From Lachnospiraceae bacterium (GTDB lineage Bacteria > Bacillota > Clostridia > Lachnospirales > Lachnospiraceae), in the NCBI GenBank assembly GCA_031285465.1, contig JAITWD010000245.1, positions 1-12,405 of the forward strand: a stretch of 12,405 bases of DNA. The letters run 5' to 3'. The position numbers and the translations under genes were made by a program. Below are positions 1-7,245 of the stretch, piece after piece. The notes beneath the pieces are model-generated. The model was not told the DNA's origin. It made no database searches and saw nothing but the letters and a program-made list of their open reading frames with translations. The first letter of the stretch is position 1. The number at the start of each line of letters is the position of its first letter.

Positions 1-457
1 AGTGTTCCGTCGACGCAAGGTCGGTCTGATCTATCAGTTTTACAATCTGATCCCCACCCTGGATGTACGCCGCAACATCCTAATGCCCATGTTATTGGAC
101 GGTCAGAAACCTGACCGGGAACGTCTTACCGAATTGGTGGACATCCTTGGGTTGGGTGACCGACTTACTCACCTGCCCAGCGAGCTTTCCGGTGGGCAAC
201 AACAGCGGGTAGCCATCGGCCGGGCACTGATGTATCGACCGGCCATTCTGCTGGCCGACGAACCGACCGGTAATCTCGATCGCAGAAATTCCGGCGAAAT
301 CATGGAACTGCTCAAGCTTTCCAATATAAAGTACAAGCAGACGATCATTCTCATTACCCATGATGAAAAGATCGCCCTGCAAGCCTCCCGTGTCGTCCAG
401 ATTGAGGATGGTAAGATCGTCTCCGACCATCACAGCAACGGGAGGGCAACGGTATGA
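1..457 (+). CDS. ABC transporter ATP-binding protein, 5'-truncated (MacB/LolD-type)
   Basis: This is the C-terminal 151 residues or so of an ABC ATPase that powers the membrane permease encoded next to it. The reading frame is open from the window edge, so the Walker A loop and true start lie outside the window; the GTG at position 2 is an internal Val. Visible residues, numbered from there, are the Q-loop Gln12 (in LIYQFYNLIP), the ABC signature LSGGQQQRV at 62-70, Walker B ILLADEP at 82-88, the D-loop NLD at 91-93 and the switch His120 (ITHD). The LSGGQQQRVAIGRAL and DEPTGNLD wording is typical of the LolD/MacB/FtsE group, which pairs with FtsX-type permeases. The stop overlaps the permease start by 4 bp (ATGA), so the two genes are translationally coupled. 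The substrate cannot be read from this part. Confidence 0.95.
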   Translation, partial: VFRRRKVGLIYQFYNLIPTLDVRRNILMPMLLDGQKPDRERLTELVDILGLGDRLTHLPSELSGGQQQRVAIGRALMYRPAILLADEPTGNLDRRNSGEIMELLKLSNIKYKQTIILITHDEKIALQASRVVQIEDGKIVSDHHSNGRATV

Positions 458-3114
458 GCATTATCACCGAATATACCATTGCGCACATCAAGCGCAACCG
501 CCGTACCTCCATCGCCATTATGATCGCCGTACTATTGGCAGGTACACTGATCTGTTCATTTAGTATGATGGCACAGGGGATATGGGCTGGTAACGTAAAC
601 AACCTTATTTACTCAAATGGTAACTGGCATGGGGAACTTTTTGAAGATACACCTGCCAATCGGCTGGCCACCATTGAAAATAACCCTCATGTGGATGCCG
701 CCATGCTTTTAGGACCCTGGCAAACGGTGAAACTACCAGAAGGCACGGCACTGCCCTACCTCCTGTTACGGGATGCCGATGCCAATTATTGGAAATCTAT
801 GCCGGAACAGCATCGGTTAATGGAGGGCAGACTACCAGCGCAACCGGGAGAACTCGCTCTATCCAAGCTATTCTTTGATCGCAATCCGGAGTTCAAGGTA
901 GGCGATGTGCTTACCCTCCCGGTAGGTGAACGAACGCTTAGTGGTGAGATTCTTGAAACCCAAGCCATCCATAGACTGGGCGAATATTTTACCCCCACAG
1001 AGGAAAAAACCTTCACCCTTGTCGGAAAATTGGATTACAGCACGCCCACAACCCATCCCGGTTATGTGGCCTTCGGTTTCCTCGATCGAACCACCCTCCG
1101 ACCAGAGGACCACCTTGTCATTTACCTGCGCTTTCACGATATCTATAAGACCCTTGGGCTCATGCCCGAAATTGCAGAGAAGGCAGGGCATGTAACCGAT
1201 GAGCATGGAGAATACCCCATCCGATACAACGATGGGTTACTGTTTTGTTACTTAGCTAATATGGGGCAGTCGGGTGAATCTACTTTGCTTGAACTTTCCG
1301 TTCCCCTGATGACCATCCTGACGGTGATCCTGGTAGTCTGCACCTTTATATTGATCATTCGGGGCGTGTTTGCACTGTCAGCAAACGTTCGTGCCAGGCA
1401 ACTAGGCATATTCCGTTCCATTGGTGCGACCCCGGCGCAGATTATTCAATCCATTCTACAAGAAGGACTCCTCCTGTCGGTCCTACCTCTGATCCTCTCG
1501 GTTAGTCTGGGGTTCGCCTTCACACAGGTTCTTGCGAAGATTTTTAACAATGTCGTCGGTGAACTTGTAACGATACCTTTCTCCGTCCAATTTCACCTGC
1601 CGACCGCCCTCTTCGGTGTGTTGCTCACCCTCACCGTTGTGATATTATCAGCCCGCGGACCGGCAAAGGCCATCGCACGAGTGTCACCCATCGAGGCTGT
1701 TCGCCACGGCGGCAAACCATCAAGACACCGCAAGCCGAAAAATCATCCGGTTTACCGTGCACTATTTGGATTTATCGGCGAATTCGCCGCCGAAGCGGTA
1801 GCAGCAAGAAGGAAAAGCTTCCGTTCTTCCACTGGAACCATCTGCGTGAGTTTTATATTGGTATGCGGTATGCTGTGCATGTTGACCATTGCCGACCAAA
1901 GCAACCGCCTAAGACAACAAGAGGAGTATTACGATACGACCGCAATCCTCTGGTTTGTTGAGAGTCGTGACGATCAACTGATTGAGCTGATCCGCAATCT
2001 CCCGTTTGCCACCGAGAGTATTGTCCGGTCGACCGTTAATTGTGCCATGATGGTAGATGAGTCAAACGCGTCGGACCGTTTCACCGCCCTCGGCGGGTTT
2101 GCCGGGGTGGATGAAACCCGCATCGATATTGTAAAAAGCGGGGACCACTATCGCATTGGTTCCACCGTCTATGGACTAGACGATGAAAGTTTTTCCCGGT
2201 ATGCCCTATCCCTCGGCATTGATCCTACCCCCTACCTGAATGCAGATACCCCCCTTGCCATCGCGCAAAACGCCCTCCGTCCTTATCCTATGGCACGTGA
2301 TAAGGTAACAGCTACACAGGTGATCCCATACCTAAACCTTGCCTCTGGGGATACCATTACCCTTTTGGAGCGATTTGACGACCACATTGATTCGGACTAT
2401 ACCTTTGATCTGACCGTAGGTGCTGTAACTTTGGAGGTATCTCCGGAAATAAACGGGGGCCAACTCATCCCTTATGAGCCTGTGTTTGTGGTACCCTATT
2501 CTCAGTATGACAAGCTAGTGGCAAATCTCCTGCCCGATCGGGCCGCAAGTAACCGCCGCACCGATGTGAGTCTCGTTACTGGTGCTGAAAATAGTATCGC
2601 TGCCGAAGCCGCGCTCAACGAAATCTGCAGTGCGGCAATGGGTAGCGAGGATTTCCTGATTTACAGTAAAGAAGGTGAGTTACGTGATATGCGCCAGATG
2701 AATAGTGCCTCTAACACTATGAATATGGGAATCGCGATCATGTTTGCACTGATTGGCATCTCTAATGCTTTTTCAGCAGTGACAACCGAATTGTATCTTA
2801 GGCAACGGGAATTTGCCATGTTACGCTCGGTGGGATTGGACAATCGTGGATTAAGTAAGCTCCTGTTTGTGGAGGGACTAAACTTTTCGCTACGACCAGT
2901 ATTACTTGGTCTACCCTTCATTGCGCTTATCTGCTTGTTTTTCACCTGGATGAGCAACCTGACTTTCACGGCGCTATTACCTATCCTGCCGTACGGCAGC
3001 ATTTTGCTGTACTCCCTGCTGGTACTTTTACTGATGGGTATTGCCTACTGGAACGGTGCACGAGCGATACGCCGGGCAATTATTATCGAGGGACTTAGAG
3101 ATGAAACGGTGTAG
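454..3114 (+). CDS. FtsX-type ABC transporter permease, 886 aa
   Basis: This is the membrane partner of the upstream ATPase. It has one N-terminal membrane segment (about residues 17-40) and a large extracytoplasmic region (about 45-280). Three membrane segments follow (about 283-303, 335-360 and 383-402) with the FtsX-domain motif RARQLGIFRSIGATPAQI at 313-330. A further segment lies at about 458-480, then a second extracytoplasmic region. A C-terminal FtsX domain follows, with segments near 756-778, 815-837 and 847-870 and the matching LRQREFAMLRSVGL motif. The plan 1+3 then 1+3 is that of fused two-domain MacB-like permeases, which act by mechanotransmission rather than by moving substrate through a channel. 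Candidates are antimicrobial peptide defence, lipoprotein or lipid handling, and envelope remodelling; no regulator or sensor kinase is visible. The ATG sits in the ATGA overlap with the ATPase gene. Confidence 0.93.
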   Translation: MSIITEYTIAHIKRNRRTSIAIMIAVLLAGTLICSFSMMAQGIWAGNVNNLIYSNGNWHGELFEDTPANRLATIENNPHVDAAMLLGPWQTVKLPEGTALPYLLLRDADANYWKSMPEQHRLMEGRLPAQPGELALSKLFFDRNPEFKVGDVLTLPVGERTLSGEILETQAIHRLGEYFTPTEEKTFTLVGKLDYSTPTTHPGYVAFGFLDRTTLRPEDHLVIYLRFHDIYKTLGLMPEIAEKAGHVTDEHGEYPIRYNDGLLFCYLANMGQSGESTLLELSVPLMTILTVILVVCTFILIIRGVFALSANVRARQLGIFRSIGATPAQIIQSILQEGLLLSVLPLILSVSLGFAFTQVLAKIFNNVVGELVTIPFSVQFHLPTALFGVLLTLTVVILSARGPAKAIARVSPIEAVRHGGKPSRHRKPKNHPVYRALFGFIGEFAAEAVAARRKSFRSSTGTICVSFILVCGMLCMLTIADQSNRLRQQEEYYDTTAILWFVESRDDQLIELIRNLPFATESIVRSTVNCAMMVDESNASDRFTALGGFAGVDETRIDIVKSGDHYRIGSTVYGLDDESFSRYALSLGIDPTPYLNADTPLAIAQNALRPYPMARDKVTATQVIPYLNLASGDTITLLERFDDHIDSDYTFDLTVGAVTLEVSPEINGGQLIPYEPVFVVPYSQYDKLVANLLPDRAASNRRTDVSLVTGAENSIAAEAALNEICSAAMGSEDFLIYSKEGELRDMRQMNSASNTMNMGIAIMFALIGISNAFSAVTTELYLRQREFAMLRSVGLDNRGLSKLLFVEGLNFSLRPVLLGLPFIALICLFFTWMSNLTFTALLPILPYGSILLYSLLVLLLMGIAYWNGARAIRRAIIIEGLRDETV

Positions 3115-3130
3115 GCGGGGCTGAATTATC

Positions 3131-3169
3131 GTGTTGGTAACACTTCCAAACATGCCGCCAAAGGTGGCA
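3131..3169. terminator. Two small hairpins between convergent genes, possible bidirectional terminator
   Basis: Between the permease stop and the spmA stop lie two hairpins: GTGTT/AACAC around a GGT loop (3131-3143), and TGCCGCC/GGTGGCA around an AAA loop (3153-3169, one G-U pair). The position suits a shared terminator for the converging genes. Neither hairpin is followed by a clear T-run on either strand, so intrinsic termination is uncertain. Confidence 0.3.
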
Positions 3170-3180
3170 CAAACAATTCA

Positions 3181-3774
3181 TCAATTACTTACCTTCTCTT
3201 TTATTTTACAATATATCACCGCCACAATGGTGCTAAAAAGGGTGGCAATGATCGCCGGTGCGATCACTGCCGCTGCATTAGCACTGCCGTACTGACCGCG
3301 ATAAATGATCATATTTACCGGGATCAACTGCAATGATGATATATTAAGGATCAGAAAGGTACACATTTCCTTACTGGCAACCGTCGGTTCCCGACCGGTA
3401 CGCTCTTGTTCAAGCCGATTGAGTTCTTCCATCGCTTTCAGTCCGGCAGGGGTACATGCCCACCCCAAGCCGAGAATATTGGCGATTATGTTTGTAGAAA
3501 TATATTCTCGTGATTTATGCCCTTTCGGAATATTGGGGAACATGAAGGAAATGAACCATCCCAGCCCCTTGGTCATCCGTTCGATCAAACCGGAAGCCCT
3601 GGCGATTTCCATTAAGCCCGACCAAAGTGCCATCACCCCCAACATAGTAATACATAGGGTGACCGCTTCTCCGGCTGCATTAAGCGCTCCGTCAGTGATG
3701 GCCTTCATATTTCCATTTAATGCTCCATATACAATTCCGATCAGTAGCATTAACGCCCATATATAATTAAGCAT
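3181..3774 (-). CDS. spmA: Spore maturation protein A (nucleoside recognition/Gate domain membrane protein)
   Basis: SpmA is an integral membrane protein of the nucleoside-recognition (Gate) family. In Bacillus, SpmA and SpmB are needed for full dehydration of the spore core. The 197-residue length is normal. Membrane segments are visible near residues 3-20, 38-58, 137-158 and 168-190. The family hallmark is at 95-117, where NIIANILGLGWACTPAGLKA includes the conserved N..AN.LG and TP.GLKAMEEL residues. A GTG four codons upstream (3786) keeps the frame open. I chose the ATG at 3774 because a GGAG sits 7 bases before it and because homologues begin MLNYIW. A sigma-E-like -10 (CATACATA, minus strand, 3814-3807) lies 33 bp upstream, but no good -35 goes with it. 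spmB, usually the next gene, is absent: the convergent permease gene ends 66 bp beyond the spmA stop. Confidence 0.92.
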   Translation of the reverse strand: MLNYIWALMLLIGIVYGALNGNMKAITDGALNAAGEAVTLCITMLGVMALWSGLMEIARASGLIERMTKGLGWFISFMFPNIPKGHKSREYISTNIIANILGLGWACTPAGLKAMEELNRLEQERTGREPTVASKEMCTFLILNISSLQLIPVNMIIYRGQYGSANAAAVIAPAIIATLFSTIVAVIYCKIKEKVSN

Positions 3775-3824
3775 CAGTTTCTCCACAATAGAGACTTACT
3801 TAATTCTATGTATGATCATAACTA

Positions 3825-3856
3825 TTCAGTACCTTCAAGTTACGGTGAAAATCCAT
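3825..3856 (-). repeat. Dispersed repeat, short copy (family A), upstream of spmA
   Basis: The plus-strand block TTCAGTACCTTCA (3825-3837) is identical to 10773-10785. AGTTAC follows at 3838-3843, and then GTGAAAATCCAT (3845-3856) matches 10823-10834 with one mismatch. In this copy the two blocks are close together, because the perfect 14-bp hairpin of the fabZ copy is missing. It lies about 50 bp upstream of the spmA start, in the same orientation relative to the gene as the other copy is to fabZ. Its function is unknown. Confidence 0.7.
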
Positions 3857-3861
3857 TAAAA

Positions 3862-3890
3862 TCACCTGCGGTGACCCCTTTTTAAGGGGT
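3862..3890 (-). terminator. Overlapping hairpins downstream of malQ, possible terminator
   Basis: Two mutually exclusive hairpins overlap here. One is ACCCCTT/AAGGGGT around TTT (3874-3890). The other is TCACC/GGTGA around TGC (3862-3874), which on the minus strand is followed by TTTTAA. They lie in the 246-bp spacer between malQ and spmA and could end malQ transcription before spmA. The same spacer holds two more dyads: AACCAAA/TTTGGTT with a 6-base loop (3990-4009, just after the malQ stop) and TGCGCA/TGCGCA (3931-3947). None has the long T-run of a textbook terminator. Confidence 0.35.
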
Positions 3891-4020
3891 TGGGATTATT
3901 CACTTCCAGGCCATAATTTTTCTTACGGTCTGCGCAGTAAATGCGCAAACCTACTGAACAGTTATGTATAGCCATATCATCCTATGCTCAACCAAATCAG
4001 CGTTTGGTTTATCGGTTACG

Positions 4021-5499
4021 CTATCGCTTATATAATTGGGTCATCAACCTTATCCGTTCCGCCAATTCATCGGTCAGGACCCCCGGCTCCAGACGCCACA
4101 GCCAGTTGCCTCCCAGTGTCGAAGGGGTGTTGATCCGACCGCTCCGCCCCAGACCTAAGTAATCGGGAAGCGGTATCACTGCCAGATCAGCAACACTGGC
4201 TAAGGCGGCACGGATAAACTCCCAGTGAAGGTCCTTACGCCTGACCTTTTCCAAATTCAAATAATCGCTACAAAATTTTTTATCATCGTCCGCCATCATT
4301 TTAAACCAGTTCATCGTGGTATCATTATCATGAGTGCCGGTATATACAACACAATTGTGTTGGTAATTGTGTGGCAAATAATCACTTTCCTCCCGAGAGT
4401 CAAAAGCAAACTGTAAAATCTTCATCCCTGGATATCCTGTTTTTTGGACCATACTATATACTTCCGGTGTCAGGAAACCTAAATCCTCGGCAATAATCTC
4501 ACGGTCGCCCAATTCCCTATTAATGGCTGCAAAAAAAGGATAATCCGGACCCTTGACCCAGTGACCATTACGAGCGGTTTTATCACCAAACGGTATTACA
4601 TAATAGGACTCAAAACCACGAAAATGGTCAATCCGAACAATATCATACCACTTAAAACTGTAAGCCAGTCGCTTGATCCACCATTGATAATTGGTAGAGC
4701 TGTGGTACTCCCAACGATAAAGTGGATTGCCCCATAATTGACCGTCGGCTGAAAAACCGTCCGGCGGACAACCTGCCACCGCTATTGGACGTGAATTGTC
4801 ATCAAATTGGAACAATTCCGGATTAGCCCAGGCATCGGAGCTGTCTAATGCCACATATATTGGAATGTCACCAACAATCTTAATACCCTTCTCATTGGCA
4901 TATCTTTTTATTCTGGTCCACTGCTCATTAAACATGAACTGTTGAAAACGATAGAAGTCCATCTCCTGCCAAAACTCTTCCCGACAGCTCTGTAACCGGC
5001 CCGGCTCCCGTAATCTCAGTTGGTCTTCCCATTCCAGCCAGCTAATGCCCTCCAGTGAGTCCTTAATGGCCATATATAGAACATAATCCTCCAGCCAATC
5101 GGCATTACGGCGGACAAATTCTTGATAATTGTACTGTTCGCCAATCCTGCTGTTACGATAGGCAACCTCCAGCACTTTGAAACGCGAACGGTATATCTTC
5201 TCATAATCGACCTTTTCATGATCCTTGCCAAAATCATAACGGTCACAGTCCTGGGTCGTTAACCAGCCTCGCTCGATCAGATCGCCAAAATCAATAAAAT
5301 AAGGATTGCCAGCAAAGGTCGAAAAAGATTGGTAGGGCGAATCACCGTATCCAGTCGGCCCTAAGGGTAAAATCTGCCAGCAGCTCTGACCGGCTTTAGC
5401 TAAAAAATCAATGAACCGATAAGCTTCTATTGAGAAGCATCCGATTCCATAAGGTGACGGCAAACTGGTTATTGGCATTAATACTCCACTTTTTCTCAT
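4021..5499 (-). CDS. malQ: 4-alpha-glucanotransferase (amylomaltase, GH77)
   Basis: The cytoplasmic enzyme breaks an alpha-1,4-glucan and transfers the released glucan chain to another glucan or glucose, in maltodextrin and glycogen metabolism. At 492 residues it has the usual length of short bacterial MalQ. The N-terminus shows the family blocks SGVLMPITSLPSPYGIG (4-20) and GYGDSPYQSFSTFAGNPY (50-67). By analogy with Thermus amylomaltase the nucleophile is Asp291 (VRIDHFRGF), the acid/base Glu338 (IIAEDLG) and the third carboxylate Asp391 (TGTHDNDT); all are present, so activity is expected. The start is supported by an AAAGGA 8 bases before the ATG, and the family begins MRKSGVLMPI or similar. 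No other glycogen or maltose gene is in the window, so here it is a lone gene facing a sporulation operon. A sigma-A-type promoter lies at 5550-5578, with a second possible one at 5609-5637. Confidence 0.97.
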   Translation of the reverse strand: MRKSGVLMPITSLPSPYGIGCFSIEAYRFIDFLAKAGQSCWQILPLGPTGYGDSPYQSFSTFAGNPYFIDFGDLIERGWLTTQDCDRYDFGKDHEKVDYEKIYRSRFKVLEVAYRNSRIGEQYNYQEFVRRNADWLEDYVLYMAIKDSLEGISWLEWEDQLRLREPGRLQSCREEFWQEMDFYRFQQFMFNEQWTRIKRYANEKGIKIVGDIPIYVALDSSDAWANPELFQFDDNSRPIAVAGCPPDGFSADGQLWGNPLYRWEYHSSTNYQWWIKRLAYSFKWYDIVRIDHFRGFESYYVIPFGDKTARNGHWVKGPDYPFFAAINRELGDREIIAEDLGFLTPEVYSMVQKTGYPGMKILQFAFDSREESDYLPHNYQHNCVVYTGTHDNDTTMNWFKMMADDDKKFCSDYLNLEKVRRKDLHWEFIRAALASVADLAVIPLPDYLGLGRSGRINTPSTLGGNWLWRLEPGVLTDELAERIRLMTQLYKR

Positions 5500-5549
5500 C
5501 TGCTTTTATCCTTTCAGTTTAAATGATCGTCTTTTAGTTCTGCAGTAAC

Positions 5550-5578
5550 ATTATATCGGTTTTCCGCTTCTTTTACAA
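5550..5578 (-). promoter_or_regulatory. Sigma-A-type promoter of malQ (proximal)
   Basis: Read on the minus strand, the -35 is TTGTAA (5578-5573, 4 of 6 to consensus), the spacer is exactly 17 bp, and the -10 is a perfect TATAAT (5555-5550). The predicted leader to the malQ ATG is about 44 bases. The -35 hexamer lies one base from the presumed -35 of the opposing dpaA promoter. Confidence 0.65.
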
Positions 5579-5579
5579 C

Positions 5580-5606
5580 ACATTTTCCGTTACGGTTCAT
5601 ACAATA
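5580..5606 (+). promoter_or_regulatory. Sigma-K-type (or sigma-E-type) sporulation promoter of dpaA
   Basis: AC at 5580-5581, 16 bases, then CATACAATA at 5598-5606 exactly fits the sigma-K pattern AC-N16-CATANNNTA. The -10 also fits the sigma-E consensus CATACANT, but the upstream sequence gives only a partial sigma-E -35. In Bacillus the spoVF (dpaAB) genes are made in the mother cell under sigma-K, so sigma-K is preferred. The predicted transcript start is near 5613, leaving a leader of about 45 bases before the GGAGGTG at 5643-5649. Confidence 0.7.
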
Positions 5607-5608
5607 CG

Positions 5609-5637
5609 ATTATAGAGTTATTATTTACATTCGACAA
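5609..5637 (-). promoter_or_regulatory. Possible second (distal) malQ promoter
   Basis: On the minus strand, TTGTCG (5637-5632, 4 of 6), a 17-bp spacer and a perfect TATAAT (5614-5609) give another sigma-A-like element facing malQ. Its predicted start falls on the dpaA -10 region. The region is AT-rich, so a chance match is possible. Confidence 0.35.
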
Positions 5638-5656
5638 TTTTTGGAGGTGTTTATAT

Positions 5657-6553
5657 ATGGATCAACACTCTGCCATTTGGGATTTCGCGATTCTGGGCGG
5701 AGACATGCGACAGAATTATTTGGCAAACTATCTGAATGGGATGGGACACCGGGTTACCTGCCTTTGGACTCCCACCTTTCCATCGCTATCTTCATCGGTC
5801 AGAACCTGCACTTCCCTAACCGAAGCCATTGGTCGTCATTCAATTGTCGTCGGACCGGTTCCCTTTTCCCGCGACGGCATTACCCTAAATGGTGATGATG
5901 ACAATATTCTTCCACTGACGGTACTTTATTCCCTGCTTGATAAAAATCAAATTCTCTTTGGTGGCAATTTTTCTCCCGCCGTATTGACCGCTTGTTTTGA
6001 TCAAGCGGTTAAATGTTTTGACCTGATGTCCTCTGAAGCATATGTTATGACCAATGCATTGATAACTGCCGAAGGAATGGTAGCTGAGATCATCAATAAT
6101 ACTCCCTTTGTACTTGATGATGCGCCCATTCTGATCCTCGGATTCGGACGCTGTGGCAACCCGTTGGCTGGTAAACTCAAAGCCCTTGGCTGTCGGGTAA
6201 GCGTCTGTGAGCCCGATCCGGAAAAACGAAAAAATGCGGTTATCCTAGGTTGCTCGGCCTTTACACCTGCGGAACTTAAAAATGCTTTGTCAATAAACTA
6301 TTTTAAAATAGTAGTAAACACTGTTCCTTCTCCGATTTTGGATAGTGAACTGATCGGTCGGCTATCGCCCGATACATTTCTTTTCGATCTGTCTTCACCC
6401 CCCGGCGGTATTGATTTTGAAACCGCCCGCAAGTGTCTGCTCCCCGTTTTCCATTGTCTGGGACTTCCCGGTAAAACTGCACCTCGTTCGGCTGGTGAAG
6501 CTATCGGAAAGACCATCTTAGAACTTTTAGAAAGGATGTATGTCCATGTCTGA
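5657..6553 (+). CDS. dpaA: Dipicolinate synthase subunit A
   Basis: With DpaB this subunit oxidises the product of DapA (dihydrodipicolinate or its hydroxy precursor) to dipicolinic acid, the calcium chelator of the spore core, in the mother cell. The 298-residue length matches Bacillus DpaA (SpoVFA). The N-terminus has the family's GGDMRQ motif (14-19). A Rossmann NAD(P)-binding glycine motif, LILGFGRCG, lies at 159-167. The conserved C-terminal blocks DLSSPPGGIDF (244-254) and GLPGKTAPRSAG (269-280) correspond to the DLASRPGGTDF and GLPGIVAPKTAG regions of the Bacillus protein. The start is fixed by GGAGGTG (5643-5649) 7 bases before the ATG. The 3' end overlaps dpaB by 8 bp, or 14 bp if dpaB uses the first of its two ATGs. 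A sigma-K-type promoter stands upstream. Confidence 0.96.
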   Translation: MDQHSAIWDFAILGGDMRQNYLANYLNGMGHRVTCLWTPTFPSLSSSVRTCTSLTEAIGRHSIVVGPVPFSRDGITLNGDDDNILPLTVLYSLLDKNQILFGGNFSPAVLTACFDQAVKCFDLMSSEAYVMTNALITAEGMVAEIINNTPFVLDDAPILILGFGRCGNPLAGKLKALGCRVSVCEPDPEKRKNAVILGCSAFTPAELKNALSINYFKIVVNTVPSPILDSELIGRLSPDTFLFDLSSPPGGIDFETARKCLLPVFHCLGLPGKTAPRSAGEAIGKTILELLERMYVHV

Positions 6554-7235
6554 TTTAAACAAACAAGAGCCCATTGATCAAAATCCTGCTAACCATAATT
6601 CCAGCAACTCTAATCCTGTTAACCAGAATATTATCAATTGTGATTTCTCCAGTCTCAATATTGGTATCGCCGTCACCGGCTCCTATTGTACCTATGACAA
6701 AATTTTTATCGAAATGAAAAATTTAGCAGAATTAGGGGCCAATATCTACACTATCTTCTCCGAACACGCCTCTTCCACCGACAGCCGATTTGGCAACGCG
6801 AGTGATTTTATGAGCCGTGCCACGGAAATGACCGGAAAAGAGCCGATTACCACCATTCCCAAAGCTGAGCCTATGGGACCGAAAGGATTGTTGGATATTC
6901 TTGTTATTGCCCCCTGTACCGGTAATACCCTTTCAAAGCTGGCTAATGGTATCTCCGATACCACCGTCTTAATGGCCGCCAAGGGACATTTACGCAATAA
7001 CAAACCACTGGTTATTTCCCTATCCACTAATGATGCGCTAGGCATGAACCTGAAAAATATCGGTATTCTACTCAATACCAAAAATATTTATTTTGTGCCC
7101 TTTGGCCAGGATAATTATCAAGCCAAGCCTAACTCCATGATCGCTCATACCGAGTTACTTGCCGATACGATCGCGCTGGCACTCACTGGTAAGCAGATTC
7201 AACCGGTCATTGTCAGTCCTCATCCCAACTCATAG
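6546..7235 (+). CDS. dpaB: Dipicolinate synthase subunit B with Asn-rich N-terminal extension
   Basis: This is the second subunit of dipicolinate synthase, of the flavoprotein/decarboxylase-like fold. Visible motifs are TGSYCTYD (44-51), AEPMGPKG (107-114), APCTGNTLSKLANG (122-135) and VPFGQDN (184-190), all matching Bacillus SpoVFB. Two in-frame ATGs compete, 6540 and 6546. I prefer 6546 because AAGGA (6532-6536) is 9 bases before it but only 3 before 6540. The family core begins at about residue 36 (SLNIGIAVTG), whereas Bacillus DpaB starts only a few residues before it. This protein therefore carries roughly 30 extra residues, hydrophilic and rich in Asn, with no ATG, GTG or TTG start in frame between the extension and the core. 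It overlaps dpaA and ends 10 bp before asnB. Confidence 0.95.
   Translation: MSDLNKQEPIDQNPANHNSSNSNPVNQNIINCDFSSLNIGIAVTGSYCTYDKIFIEMKNLAELGANIYTIFSEHASSTDSRFGNASDFMSRATEMTGKEPITTIPKAEPMGPKGLLDILVIAPCTGNTLSKLANGISDTTVLMAAKGHLRNNKPLVISLSTNDALGMNLKNIGILLNTKNIYFVPFGQDNYQAKPNSMIAHTELLADTIALALTGKQIQPVIVSPHPNS
6582..6629 (+). repeat. Imperfect 30-bp-period duplication inside the dpaB extension
   Basis: The 18 bases at 6582-6599 (AATCCTGCTAACCATAAT) recur at 6612-6629 with 16 of 18 identical. They encode the sister peptides NPANHN and NPVNQN. The duplication accounts for part of the extra N-terminal segment of DpaB and suggests it grew by local duplication. Confidence 0.6.
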
Positions 7236-7245
7236 GAGGTTATGT

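Noticed and set aside
868..1206. Open frames on both strands inside the permease gene (also 786-1016 and 2661-3002)
   Set aside because: They are shadows of a clear FtsX-type coding sequence, with no ribosome site and no recognisable protein features.
3305..3766. Plus-strand 153-residue open frame opposite spmA
   Set aside because: It is antisense to a well-matched SpmA and has no recognisable features of its own.
3941..4162. Plus-strand 73-residue open frame over the malQ 3' end and spacer
   Set aside because: It overlaps the malQ coding region antisense, crosses a hairpin-rich spacer and has no good ribosome site.
7159..7245. In-frame extension of asnB to an ATG at 7159, adding 29 residues
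   Set aside because: It lies wholly inside dpaB. The ATG at 7246 has a strong AGGAGGT, and amidotransferases of this class must begin at the residue before the nucleophile position (M-x-GIAGF).
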